Of a stretch of DNA of 64,000 nucleotides, positions 1-9,264 are shown in pieces. The notes under the pieces were generated by a model. That model searched no databases and was not told the DNA's origin. It was given only the letters and a program-made list of their open reading frames with translations. This DNA comes from Paenibacillus_E sp052115445 (GTDB lineage: Bacteria > Bacillota > Bacilli > Paenibacillales > NBRC-103111): NCBI RefSeq assembly GCF_052115445.1, contig NZ_JBFRGR010000002.1, positions 124,001 through 188,000 of the forward strand. The letters are read 5' to 3'. The position numbers and the translations under genes are program-made. How positions within the stretch are numbered: the stretch's first letter is position 1; each line of letters starts with the position of its first letter.

Positions 1-2036
1 CGGTAATTGCCAGGCGTTTTCGGAGAGCCGTTTTCATTTTTTTCAACCTGGTCGTAATTGACATACACGCTGATATAGTCCTCAATTTCGTAATTGACGC
101 GGGAGAACTTCAACATGAATCCGTATTTACCATCTTTATGAATTGTAAAAGGGAATGTAACGCCGGCACCTGGCTTCGCCCTATAGGTTTGGGGGTCGCT
201 GCCTGTGTATAAGCCGCCCAGAACAGATCGGTCGTTAGGTTGACCAGCCGGAGGCGACGAGTAGCTGCCATTCGGATACGTCGCACCGTTGCTAGTGTTG
301 CCAATGTTGGTGCGAACTACGGTGCCGCCGAACTTATCCGCATACGCAGCCTTGTAGATGCCGTTGGCACGCGGGATAAGCGCAAGAACTTCATACGCGT
401 TGCTCAGATTGCTCGTTGCGGTATTGAGTGTTTCCGCCGTCGCTGTATGGTCTAGAAGCAAGTTTTTCGCCCCAGCCAGCGCGGTGGCAAACGGCCCCCA
501 TGTAGCCGACGTATAGCGGTTCTCTTTAAGACCACGCCCCTCCATAGTTGTGATAATATCTTGAAGCGCTTTCCTCGCCCTGCTCTCGTCAGTGCCCAGA
601 TCAACCGTCGCGCTGCCTCCCCCGTTGGTGATCGTGAGCTTTATGTTAGAATTAGCGCCATTGACATAAATGTCATATATGCCATCGTTCAACGTCTCGT
701 TAAAGACAACCTTATTGCCATTCTTGACGCCGGTAGCCTTGACGACGCCGTCTTGCATCAGTACGAACTCCATTTCGCTAATGTCAGGATGCGGTGCTCC
801 ATCAAGAAGAACCGTCAGCTCAGGTTTCTTGGAAACGGTTATATTCTCAATCCACATTTGCTTTGTAATGCCGTTATTGCCTGAGGTCCTTGTATCAAGC
901 ACCCGGAGCTCGCCAATGTTTGTGGGATTTTTTGCCCTAAACGCAAAGTCTGTGGCAATTTTCGTTTCCGAGCCGCCCTCCGGCGTTACCCAGGCACTGT
1001 ATGTTTTAGTAGTCATATTAATCGCAATTTTTACATGATACACCTTATTTGCCACTAAAGGAGAGATGACATCAGCCCCCCACCCTGTGCCGTTATATGC
1101 GCCAATACCCGTATTGAACCGCACAAGGGCGTTCATTTTATCGACATCCGCATTCACAGCGGTTCCACTTTGAACCAAGGAGACAGCCGTGTTTGGACTG
1201 GTTGCCGTAGTGACATAGTCGAACTGAACCGTCATTTGTCCACTAGTCAAAACCTCCGGCAGCGTATAGTATGCCTTAGCAGCATTGGCGCTGTTTCTGC
1301 CTGCAGCGTACAACCTCAGACTTCCCTTCACGCTGCAGAGCACATCAATCTTTCTGTCCAGATTGTTAATCGTGAGCGTGTCGGTGGTTTGATTGTTGGC
1401 TCCTTCACCGCTCCATTTGTACGAATATCCGGCTTCAAGCACGTTCGGCGGCGATGACATCGCCCCCCGGCCTTCGGTGGTAATCACCAGTGTTTTACCG
1501 CCGAGAACCACAGCCCCGCTGGCAATGAAGTTATCATTGTATTTAGCGATGATCGCTGAGCCATTGGACGCACCTGCATCCTCTGCGCTGAATTTAACCG
1601 TGTAGTAGTCGAGTATTTTGGCAGCGCTTCCAGTTACGGCAATCGTTTCGCCCGTGTCGTCACTGCCGTCAAAAATGTTATATGTCCCGTCATAAACGTC
1701 AAATGTAACCGTGCCTCCGATGTCGGAACTGTTACCCCTTATTTCCCCATTCTGCCGCAGCGTGAACGTTTTGCCGTGCCCGTCAAACGGCTGGCCGTCT
1801 TTGTTAATCGTAAACGTTACATTGTTAGCGCTTGCAGAAAGAGGTTGTATTACGGTTTGTAACCCGTCCCCTTCACCCGGTTCGATCGTCTCCCCCGCCA
1901 CACTAATTGGCGCAGCATCGGATCCATGTGGGTCGGCAGCAAATGCTGTCAATGGCGCAAGGTTGTTGCCGATTAACGACAGCATCATGACCACAACCAA
2001 AATCATGCTCAGAATCCTGCATTTCATTTTACTCAA
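1..2036 (-). CDS. Secreted multidomain protein, 3' end cut by window edge
   Basis: An uninterrupted frame runs from about 2036 off the left edge, with at least 678 codons visible. It begins with a signal peptide: a basic N-terminus, a hydrophobic core (ILVVVMMLSLIG) and a likely cut after TAFA. The start is probably TTG at 2036, because GGGAGGGG sits 6 nt upstream; ATG at 2027 is the alternative but is too far from it. The mature part is rich in N, T, G and Y and is built of beta-sandwich-like stretches. A helical segment near residues 505-570 (KALQDIITTMEG...) resembles FIVAR-type spacer modules of Gram-positive surface enzymes. No catalytic motif is visible, so the enzyme domain, if any, may lie beyond the edge. 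It has its own promoter and leader, similar to that of the importer operon at 9222, which ties it to the same polysaccharide response. The specific function is unknown. Confidence 0.8.
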   Translation of the reverse strand, partial: MSKMKCRILSMILVVVMMLSLIGNNLAPLTAFAADPHGSDAAPISVAGETIEPGEGDGLQTVIQPLSASANNVTFTINKDGQPFDGHGKTFTLRQNGEIRGNSSDIGGTVTFDVYDGTYNIFDGSDDTGETIAVTGSAAKILDYYTVKFSAEDAGASNGSAIIAKYNDNFIASGAVVLGGKTLVITTEGRGAMSSPPNVLEAGYSYKWSGEGANNQTTDTLTINNLDRKIDVLCSVKGSLRLYAAGRNSANAAKAYYTLPEVLTSGQMTVQFDYVTTATSPNTAVSLVQSGTAVNADVDKMNALVRFNTGIGAYNGTGWGADVISPLVANKVYHVKIAINMTTKTYSAWVTPEGGSETKIATDFAFRAKNPTNIGELRVLDTRTSGNNGITKQMWIENITVSKKPELTVLLDGAPHPDISEMEFVLMQDGVVKATGVKNGNKVVFNETLNDGIYDIYVNGANSNIKLTITNGGGSATVDLGTDESRARKALQDIITTMEGRGLKENRYTSATWGPFATALAGAKNLLLDHTATAETLNTATSNLSNAYEVLALIPRANGIYKAAYADKFGGTVVRTNIGNTSNGATYPNGSYSSPPAGQPNDRSVLGGLYTGSDPQTYRAKPGAGVTFPFTIHKDGKYGFMLKFSRVNYEIEDYISVYVNYDQVEKNENGSPKTPGNY

Positions 2037-2040
2037 AGTT

Positions 2041-2488
2041 TTCCCCTCCCAATTCATTGTAAATTCGCGCTGGATCACGTTCAACTTTGTTTGGTACCAA
2101 CAATGGTTACCCTGGCACCTGTTTCCCAGTATGCTTCACTGGTTAGAACCTGAATACTGCTTAGTTCTCAGTTCAATTGTATTTAAGTATGATTTACAGG
2201 CATGTAGAGAATGAATCAGCCCATCTTAGAAATCGTCTGTAGCTTTTTCTGAATGAGAAAACCTTCGGTAACCCGTTCGACCAGCACTCTCCAAGCTGAG
2301 AAATGCAAAAGGGCAAACTTTTCTCTAGCAAATACACGATTTCAGCTAGAATTGATGCAAAAAGGCATCAATTCCTGTATTTTCAGCTCTGTTCAGACCT
2401 TTTCGGCCCCAAAAGATGCCTTTTTGCATGTATGTAAAATGCTGAAGTGAATTTCCCTAAAAAGGATGCTCTTTTGCATTTTTGCCTT
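2041..2488. other. Intergenic region: promoter/leader of the secreted gene plus short palindromic repeats
   Basis: No gene was recognised here. The left part (2095-2244) is the shared promoter/leader described separately. The right part (about 2300-2482) holds four degenerate copies of a short near-palindromic motif built on ATGCAAAAAGGCAT. They begin near 2302, 2353, 2417 and 2463, with the last two on the opposite strand. The copy at 2353 is a perfect 7-bp inverted repeat (TTGATGC / GCATCAA). One or more copies may act as the terminator of the GH95-like gene that ends at 2489. Confidence 0.55.
2095..2244 (-). promoter_or_regulatory. Promoter and 5' leader A, similar to the one before the importer operon
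   Basis: Read on the minus strand, this block aligns with 9265-9421. Shared elements, in order: CGATTTCTAA (plus coordinates 2226-2235), GGGCTGAT, a TACAAT -10 box (2176-2181) and AGAACTAAGC. Two leader elements follow: a GTATTC / GAAGCATAC pair (2152-2159 with 2127-2137) and a GGTGCC / GGTACC pair (2114-2119 with 2095-2100). CGATTTCTAA and TACAAT are exactly as far apart as in the second copy. No good -35 is seen, which suits an activator-dependent promoter. Both leader pairs can form RNA stems in both copies although the loops differ. Confidence 0.65.
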
Positions 2489-5400
2489 CTATAGATACGT
2501 GTAATTTTTATTGATAATCAATGTATTTACTCGCCATTGCAAGCCTTCATCGGTGCGAAATCTGATTCTGACGTAACCGTCCTTTCTCTGTGTGATAGGC
2601 AGAATCTCCGTGGTAAATTGACCCGCTTTCAATGCTATTTCTGGCTTCCACGTGGATTGCCCCACAATTTCAACCTCCGTATAGGATGGTGCACCCTTGT
2701 CGCCACATACGAAAAGCACATCATAACGCCCCTTCGGAAGCTCCACGATGAACGTGGCTTCACACGTGCCGCCGATGAAATCTCTGCGCAGCTCGTCAGG
2801 CTCTCCGCGATCCAGTGCAATAACATCTCTGCTTTCCCATCCGATTCCTGTGTAAGGAGTACACACCGTCTCAGGCGTTATTTTACGAAACGTTTGCCCC
2901 AGGACGCCTTCCATATGGATTTGTCTTGGCAGCACACGATGATAATCTTTGTCCAGCAAGTGAGCAGCTACCCCGAAATCAAGCCGATACGCAGCCAGCC
3001 TGGATTCACGATAATTGCCCGAGTAATAGTCAAAAGTAAAATGATCCAACGTTCTATAGTGCTGAGTGTCGTGGTTTTTGCCGAGAAATACTCTCCGATG
3101 GGTGTGGGCTTCGTGAACAATCGGATACCGCCTTGGTACGGATGGGTGATCTGGCTTGGGAAGAAACAGGACATCTTCAGATTGAGGGTAAATTGCATAC
3201 TCACCATGCATCTCAGTTTCAAAGATAATACGATCATCCTTCTGTACAGAATCCACGGTATGCCAAGTTGAACCCAGTCTATATGAAACCAGTACGTGTT
3301 CATCCCTAGCAAAGGGATTGCGCATCACAACCTTGTTCCCTGCCCTGCTTCGAATCGTCACCCAAGTCGTGCGACCGTCTTTCATCTCGGCACTCACTTC
3401 AAATGCGCCTACGGCCAGCAATCTCTGAAAGGAACAATCGCGCCATTTCTCATATTGCTTTACATTCGTCTCGACCGCATGGTCATACAAACCAATCGAC
3501 CGATCTGGTTCAGGCTCTCCTGAAGGCAATGCAGGGAACACCTCGATCACACCTTGATAGCTTTGCAGCAGCATTTCGTTCACCGCAGCTACCATTTCTC
3601 CCGATGCCTCCATCATGTGTGGATGGTACAAGGGTTCGTTCGTGATGTTGCAGTAATTCATCCAGCGTTCGGTTTCTTCTGCAAACAGACCGTTGCACCT
3701 GAGGGACAAGTCAATGCCTTGCTCATACAGCAGTCTTAGCGCCGTATTGCCCTTACCCAATCTGGAGGCCGCACAGGAAAGCCACCCGAACTGAAACATG
3801 CCGTATTCCGTCTGATGTTCAGCATACCGAAGCGTATTCTCTGCTCTTTTCCTCAACGTAATCTCACTGTCTTTGTTGATTTCTCCAATTGGATAAATCG
3901 GCATAAGCAGCGAAGGATGCCGCAAATGTAAGTCGACAGGTGCCCACTCTGAATCCCGCAGGACATCCCCATAGCGCTTGGAATCTGCCGTTGGATATGG
4001 CGCCAAATTGTCTATCAATTGTTTCCACTTCAGTTGATCTGCCTCATTTTCACCTAGCAAAGCATTCGCTTCAACAGCTATTTTCAACACATATTTGAGC
4101 GAAGACAGACTACAGGTTGAGTTTCGAGTCAAAGGCCCCTGTTCCGGCGAAATATCCGGGAATATCTCATAAAGTCCTGACCTCGGATTCACCTGTAAGT
4201 AGCCTTCGAAAAAACGTGCAATCTGCTTAAACAACGGGTATGCTTTATTCCTAAGAAAGTCATGGTCCATACTGTATCGATAGTAGTCCCACAGGAATTG
4301 CGCACACCAAGGCCAAATACTGACATACAACGCATGCGGGTAATCTCCGGCAATGCCTTCCAGACCATGAAATTGCTTCGACATCTGTGTCGCTAGATCA
4401 ACGTAGGATAGCAGCCCTTCATTGAAAGCTTCCGCAACTTCGAGGTGATTAGCCGTATAGAGCGGCCAGAACGCCGCTTGAATATTCACATCCCAATACC
4501 ACATGCTGCCCCACTTGGTCGGCTGTTTAATATCCCATAACCCGTTCAAGCCGCAAGCTTGCTCGCGCATTCTGCCGCCTTTACCACTGCAGCAAGCAAT
4601 AGCATATAAATTGATGTACCAGAGTTCTTCCACCATTTTATCCGGCAAAATGATAGAGGAACGCGACCAGAAGCTGCGCCAATGTTCTTGATGAAAGGCT
4701 ATCCGATCCTGCACGTGGGATGATGCCTCATTCAGTCTCCTTTGAGCAGTAGGAAGCAGCTCCTTCGTTTCCTCCTCCGTCACCACGGTTGCCAGCAACG
4801 TTATGTTTTCCTCTGCATCCTCAAGTACAATTCGGAGGGAACCGGCGGAACGATCGACCCGTCCCTTGGCCCCAATGATCTTCATCATCACAATGAACAT
4901 GAAGGGTTCATATTGCTCCTTGTCCTCACCATCTGGATAAAAGCTTCCTTGGTAGTAGAAAGTCGAATCATCCAGCCCATGATAGGTCACCTTCATATCG
5001 ACATATCGCCCTTGGGGAACTGCCATGGCAACCGATTGTAACAATAATGACGCTGTTTGCTTGATCTCGGTAATGACCAAGTCGCCATCCTGAGCGATTC
5101 TCGTCTTCACATCCAGCTGATCGAGTCCCTTCTCCACTTGCAAATGAATAACTGCCTTTTCCACATCAAGCTCTAGGGAATAATGATCAGGTTCTGCCAG
5201 ACTGTCAGAAGGAAAGAGTCCCATTTCACCCGTCGGATAATGCGATGTGCCACCAGAGGGTTTGCCATATTTCCTGTACATACTGTTGCCAGATAACGCA
5301 TCACCATATAGAAATATGGGGTCCTGTTCAGGATCGCGATACCTATCGGCAGCCAGTGTGTTCAGTTCGTCGAATGTCCGTCCATATTGCAGCGTGAAAT

Positions 5401-5587
5401 TAGGTCCTTCCCCCTTGCGGTACTTCTGACTGTAACGATGGAGCTTCTGATAATAAACTTCATAATGATTAAGCGCTAGCGTCAGCTTGTTATCCTCGAA
5501 AAACGCCATGCCGCCAAAATGTCCGTTGCCGATCGGTAATGCCTCGTTCCAACTGCTCGGAGCATTCTCGAATGTAACGCCTCTCAC
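2489..5587 (-). CDS. GH95-like glycoside hydrolase with C-terminal beta-sandwich
   Basis: The N-terminal signature EALPIGNGHFGGMAFF and the (alpha/alpha)6-barrel signatures (WYWDVNIQAAFW, DISPEQGP, MMEASGEMVAAVNEMLLQS, FPALPSGE) place this 1032-aa protein in or near family GH95 (alpha-L-fucosidases and alpha-L-galactosidases). There is no signal peptide, so it should act in the cytoplasm on imported oligosaccharides. The last ~200 residues (ETVCTPYTGIGWES..., RYDVLFVCGD) resemble the beta-sandwich found in rhamnogalacturonan acetylesterases. Compared by eye with the GH95 consensus, the acid Glu (SPE) is kept. One active-site Asn of the NIN motif reads Asp, and the QIDGN Asp reads Glu, so the substrate may not be fucose. 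The GTG start at 5587 has AAGGAG 8 nt upstream. It is the last gene of the importer operon, 46 nt after the permease gene. Confidence 0.8.
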   Translation of the reverse strand: MRGVTFENAPSSWNEALPIGNGHFGGMAFFEDNKLTLALNHYEVYYQKLHRYSQKYRKGEGPNFTLQYGRTFDELNTLAADRYRDPEQDPIFLYGDALSGNSMYRKYGKPSGGTSHYPTGEMGLFPSDSLAEPDHYSLELDVEKAVIHLQVEKGLDQLDVKTRIAQDGDLVITEIKQTASLLLQSVAMAVPQGRYVDMKVTYHGLDDSTFYYQGSFYPDGEDKEQYEPFMFIVMMKIIGAKGRVDRSAGSLRIVLEDAEENITLLATVVTEEETKELLPTAQRRLNEASSHVQDRIAFHQEHWRSFWSRSSIILPDKMVEELWYINLYAIACCSGKGGRMREQACGLNGLWDIKQPTKWGSMWYWDVNIQAAFWPLYTANHLEVAEAFNEGLLSYVDLATQMSKQFHGLEGIAGDYPHALYVSIWPWCAQFLWDYYRYSMDHDFLRNKAYPLFKQIARFFEGYLQVNPRSGLYEIFPDISPEQGPLTRNSTCSLSSLKYVLKIAVEANALLGENEADQLKWKQLIDNLAPYPTADSKRYGDVLRDSEWAPVDLHLRHPSLLMPIYPIGEINKDSEITLRKRAENTLRYAEHQTEYGMFQFGWLSCAASRLGKGNTALRLLYEQGIDLSLRCNGLFAEETERWMNYCNITNEPLYHPHMMEASGEMVAAVNEMLLQSYQGVIEVFPALPSGEPEPDRSIGLYDHAVETNVKQYEKWRDCSFQRLLAVGAFEVSAEMKDGRTTWVTIRSRAGNKVVMRNPFARDEHVLVSYRLGSTWHTVDSVQKDDRIIFETEMHGEYAIYPQSEDVLFLPKPDHPSVPRRYPIVHEAHTHRRVFLGKNHDTQHYRTLDHFTFDYYSGNYRESRLAAYRLDFGVAAHLLDKDYHRVLPRQIHMEGVLGQTFRKITPETVCTPYTGIGWESRDVIALDRGEPDELRRDFIGGTCEATFIVELPKGRYDVLFVCGDKGAPSYTEVEIVGQSTWKPEIALKAGQFTTEILPITQRKDGYVRIRFRTDEGLQWRVNTLIINKNYTYL

Positions 5588-5633
5588 ACCTATCTCTCCT
5601 TCAGTCTATCTATTGTGGTGATACTAAGCGTAT

Positions 5634-6506
5634 CTACTCCTTAATGGCCCCAATCATCACGCCTTGAACAAAATACTTCTGTAGGAACGGATACAAACAG
5701 ATGATTGGCAGTGTCGAGACCATGATCGCAGCATACTTAATGGTTTCTCCGATGGCATATTTGTCGTCGCCTCCACCTGACATCATCGAATCCGTATTGT
5801 TGGAGATCAGAATTTCACGGAGCACTAACTGGAGGGGATAAGCTTCCCTATTCCGCAGATAGACCAGCGCGTTAAAGTAGGAATTCCAATGCCCAACCGC
5901 ATACCACAAAATCATGACGGCAATGACGGGCATCGAAAGCGGAATGACAATTCGGAACAGAATCTTCCAGTCTCCTGCGCCATCCATTCTAGCCGACTCC
6001 TCCAAACTGACCGGGATGCCCTGAAACGAAGTACGCATAATAATCATATTGAACGTGTTGATCGCACCTGGGATGAGAATGGCCCACATGGTATTCATCA
6101 TCCCGAGATCGTTCACGAGCAGGTAACTCGGAATAAGTCCCCCATGGAACACCATGGTCACGACAATAAAGAACATGATGATGTTTTTAAAATAGAGATT
6201 GGGTCTGGACAATACGTAAGCGCCGATTGCCGTCATCAGCAGGTTTATCGCCGTACCGAGAACCACATAAATCAGCGTGTTCTGATACCCTTTCACGATC
6301 ATCGGGTTCTCGAAAACAGCTTTGTACGCGCCCAGATCAAAGCCTGCCGGTTTGAGCATAATACCGCGTTGCTGCAGCAGGGATGTCGCATCACTCAGCG
6401 AGGCAAGTGCCACGTACAAGAAGGGATATAAGGTGACCGCGCAAAGTACGAGCATGAATAACATATTGATGTAGCCAAATGTGCGCTCTCCACGGGTTAG
6501 TTTCAT
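5634..6506 (-). CDS. Sugar ABC transporter permease, LplC/YtcP type
   Basis: This 290-aa polytopic protein has about six membrane segments and the inner-membrane permease EAA-type loop (EESARMDGAGDWKILFRIVIPLSMP), which docks the ATPase. It ends in PFLQKYFVQGVMIGAIKE, typical of LplC/YtcP carbohydrate permeases. ATG at 6506 is preferred: AAGGAG lies 8 nt upstream and overlaps the stop region of the preceding permease gene, implying translational coupling; an in-frame TTG at 6512 is too close to it. It works with the permease at 6519-7496 and the lipoprotein at 7582-9222. No ATPase gene is nearby. Confidence 0.92.
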   Translation of the reverse strand: MKLTRGERTFGYINMLFMLVLCAVTLYPFLYVALASLSDATSLLQQRGIMLKPAGFDLGAYKAVFENPMIVKGYQNTLIYVVLGTAINLLMTAIGAYVLSRPNLYFKNIIMFFIVVTMVFHGGLIPSYLLVNDLGMMNTMWAILIPGAINTFNMIIMRTSFQGIPVSLEESARMDGAGDWKILFRIVIPLSMPVIAVMILWYAVGHWNSYFNALVYLRNREAYPLQLVLREILISNNTDSMMSGGGDDKYAIGETIKYAAIMVSTLPIICLYPFLQKYFVQGVMIGAIKE

Positions 6507-6518
6507 ATGCAAATCTCC

Positions 6519-7496
6519 TTACCACAGTTTGTTCTCACTAATCCGCTTAACAAAGCTATTGGCCGCTACAATCAGAACAAAGCTGATCACCGAGTTGAAT
6601 AGACCCACAGCTGCTGTAAAGCTATAACTTGCTTCTAGTACCCCTTTGCGATACACATAGGTTGAGATCACGTCTGCTGTTCCGTAGGTTAGTGGATTGT
6701 AAAGCAGAAGCACCTTTTCACTGCCAACCGTCAGCATATTCCCCATTTGCAAAATAAATAAGATAACGATCGTCGGCATGATACCTGGAATCGTAATATG
6801 CAGCGTCTGCTTCCAGCGGTTTGCGCCATCCATCCTCGCCGCTTCATACAGCGTTGGATCGATGGTAGACATCGCCGCCAAATAAACGATGGAGCCCCAG
6901 CCAATTCCTTGCCAGATGCCAGAGGAAACGAACAGAAATCGGAACCAGCCTTCTTTTTGCAAGAAATCAATCGGTTCAATGCCAAAGCTGCCTATGATTT
7001 GATTGATAAGTCCATTGCGGCTTAGAAAGTCAATCATCATCCCCGCCACGACAACAATCGAAATGAAATGCGGCAAATAGGAGATCGACTGCACGACTCT
7101 TTTAAACACACTCTGGCGGATTTCGTTAAGCAACAACGCTAGAATAATCGCTGCAGGGAAGCCGAACAGCAAATCGTAAAGGTTAATTAAGATCGTATTC
7201 TTGATTAATCGCCAGAAGTAAATCCCGTTAAAAAAGCTTTCAAAATGTTTAAAGCCCACCCATGGACTTCCCAAAATCCCTTTCGCTGGGGAGAAGTCTT
7301 TAAACGCAATTTGCAATCCGTACATCGGTCCATAATGAAAAATCAAATAATACGCTATAACGGGAATAGCCATCACATAAATGGACCAATGCCGTTTCAA
7401 ATCCCCACGTATGGTTGCCAGAACAGTCGGATTGCGATAGGTTTTCGTTGTATTTACGGCCTGTGCGGCCTCTATAGGTGCATGGCTTTGCCTCAT
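6519..7496 (-). CDS. Sugar ABC transporter permease, LplB/YteP type
   Basis: This 325-aa membrane protein has about six transmembrane segments, the characteristic FHYGPMYGLQIAFKDF segment after the first, and the EAA loop YEAARMDGANRWKQTLHITIPG. It is the partner of the permease encoded 12 nt downstream. ATG at 7496 has GGGTAGGGG about 5 nt upstream; an in-frame TTG at 7520 would start before that site and is less likely. The cytoplasmic N-terminus of about 35 residues is longer than usual. The substrate is inferred to be an oligosaccharide because a GH95-like enzyme follows in the operon. Confidence 0.92.
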   Translation of the reverse strand: MRQSHAPIEAAQAVNTTKTYRNPTVLATIRGDLKRHWSIYVMAIPVIAYYLIFHYGPMYGLQIAFKDFSPAKGILGSPWVGFKHFESFFNGIYFWRLIKNTILINLYDLLFGFPAAIILALLLNEIRQSVFKRVVQSISYLPHFISIVVVAGMMIDFLSRNGLINQIIGSFGIEPIDFLQKEGWFRFLFVSSGIWQGIGWGSIVYLAAMSTIDPTLYEAARMDGANRWKQTLHITIPGIMPTIVILFILQMGNMLTVGSEKVLLLYNPLTYGTADVISTYVYRKGVLEASYSFTAAVGLFNSVISFVLIVAANSFVKRISENKLW

Positions 7497-7581
7497 CGTT
7501 TCCCCTACCCTTTCAGTCAATGTCTCTAATTAGAAAAAGGGGATAAACTAGACTCTCGTTCACCCCCAGTTAAACCTTGTC

Positions 7582-9222
7582 TTAACGTTTATTGAAACGC
7601 TCCAAAGCTCCTTGCTGGATTTTGATCGCATCATCAATGCCCATGCTCTTAATCTTTTTCACATATTGGTCAAAGTTATCAATCGGTTCCACGCCCATGA
7701 TGAATTTCAACAGCATTTCGTCTTGATACGTCTGAATGTCCGTCACGATCGAAGCGAATTTGCTGCTTTCATCCTGTGTCGGAGAAACGAGCGGGATCTT
7801 ACGCTCAGCTGTTGGTTTCGACCAGATTTCCAAGGCTTTCTTCTGCTGTGGCAACGCGAGATATTGCATTTGGAAATTATCGCTAAGGACAAATGGAGCA
7901 CTCCACGTTGCACGGTTATATTTGGCAATGGATTGCTGTATGCTTGTGCCCGCTGGTGGATTCAAAATTTCAGGAAGGAACGTCGCTTTGCCGTTTTCCA
8001 TCTTGTAGCTTGTGCCTTCGACACCGTAGTTAAATAACAAATCGCCTTTCTCACTGTAAGCGTAATCAAGCCATTTAACAGTTTCGATTGGATTTTTGTT
8101 AACGGCCGAAATGGCTGCGCCTACGCCGTTATAAGCGAAATCCTTTTGTCCCCAAATCGCTTTATCGCCAGCTTTCAATACGGGATAAGGAGCTGCTTCC
8201 AAATCAAATTTGGGGTCTTTATCCTTCATGAGTCCTGCGAATTTACCGATGCCTCCCCCATTGAAAGATGCGGTCGCACCCAAAAGGTTCGTCGTCATTT
8301 TGTTATCGAATAATTTATCGTTAGGCGCTGCAAAATCCTTATCAAGCAGGCCTTCTTTGTACCATTTGTTCATCGTGGCTAGGAAGTCCTTATATTCAGG
8401 CTGAATCGGACCGTATTTCACTGTGCCGCTGTCTTGATAGAAGCTGTAATTGATACCCCATGCTCCGAGGAATGGTGCATCTGTCGAGAAGAGATTTTTA
8501 TCCAGATAGATTGGAATCTCATCCGCTTTTCCGTTGCCATTCGGATCCTTTTCTTTAAATGCTTTCAATACGGTGTACCATTCGTCAATGGTCGTCGGCA
8601 TTTTGAGCCCCAATTTATCCAACCAATCCTGGCGAATCGATGGGCCGAAGAACACTCTGACCTTGTCATCACCACGTAAGAATGGGAATGCGTAGATGCT
8701 TCCTTCGTCCGTTGAAATTTGCTTTTTCCAGTCGGGATGATCAGCAAGCAGTTTTTTCAGGTTCGGCGCATACTTATCGATGAGATCATTGAGCTTAATG
8801 ATTTTCTTATCTAAAATTGCTTTCTCCGGTCCGCCTGGATAACGAATAACGGCACCGCTTGTTGCTCCCCAGCTTGCCTCAATCACGTCCGGAAGTTCGT
8901 TTGTCGCAATCATTAAGTTGAATTGTTCTTGTGCTTGCGGTACCTCGAGGGGTGGATGCTGGAAATCAACTTTCACGCCAGTAGCTTTTTCGAGCTCCTT
9001 ATACATGCCCATTTCTGCGTACGTTTTCATTTGACCGGAGGCTGCGGAGTGATTAGCTACCCAATACGTTAATTTCGTCAATTTGGGTGGCTGGGCATTC
9101 GCACTTGATTGTGGCGTTGATGTTGAGCTCGTGCTGCCCGTATCATCGCCGCATGCGGTTACTGAAATAACTAGGGCAGAAAGCAATACAATAGATCCGA
9201 CTTGTTTGAAACTTTTCTTCAT
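7582..9222 (-). CDS. Extracellular solute-binding lipoprotein, LplA/YtcQ type
   Basis: This 546-aa protein starts with a lipoprotein signal peptide ending in VTAC, followed by a Ser/Thr-rich linker. The rest has the family-1 solute-binding fold, with typical strings such as IRQDWLDKLGLKMPTTIDEWYTVLKAFKEKDPNGNGK. The lipid anchor would hold it outside the membrane to deliver oligosaccharide to the two permeases that follow. The ATG start has AAAGGGAGG 8 nt upstream. It is the first gene of the four-gene operon that ends with the GH95-like enzyme, and its promoter and leader lie at 9265-9421, just after the terminator of the regulator gene. Confidence 0.92.
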   Translation of the reverse strand: MKKSFKQVGSIVLLSALVISVTACGDDTGSTSSTSTPQSSANAQPPKLTKLTYWVANHSAASGQMKTYAEMGMYKELEKATGVKVDFQHPPLEVPQAQEQFNLMIATNELPDVIEASWGATSGAVIRYPGGPEKAILDKKIIKLNDLIDKYAPNLKKLLADHPDWKKQISTDEGSIYAFPFLRGDDKVRVFFGPSIRQDWLDKLGLKMPTTIDEWYTVLKAFKEKDPNGNGKADEIPIYLDKNLFSTDAPFLGAWGINYSFYQDSGTVKYGPIQPEYKDFLATMNKWYKEGLLDKDFAAPNDKLFDNKMTTNLLGATASFNGGGIGKFAGLMKDKDPKFDLEAAPYPVLKAGDKAIWGQKDFAYNGVGAAISAVNKNPIETVKWLDYAYSEKGDLLFNYGVEGTSYKMENGKATFLPEILNPPAGTSIQQSIAKYNRATWSAPFVLSDNFQMQYLALPQQKKALEIWSKPTAERKIPLVSPTQDESSKFASIVTDIQTYQDEMLLKFIMGVEPIDNFDQYVKKIKSMGIDDAIKIQQGALERFNKR

Positions 9223-9264
9223 TTTTCTAGCCTCCCTTTAATATGCGTAACGCTTCACTTGATT

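Noticed and set aside
561..2214. Plus-strand frames of 70-167 codons over the first secreted gene
   Set aside because: They are antisense to a continuous minus-strand frame with a signal peptide and ribosome site.
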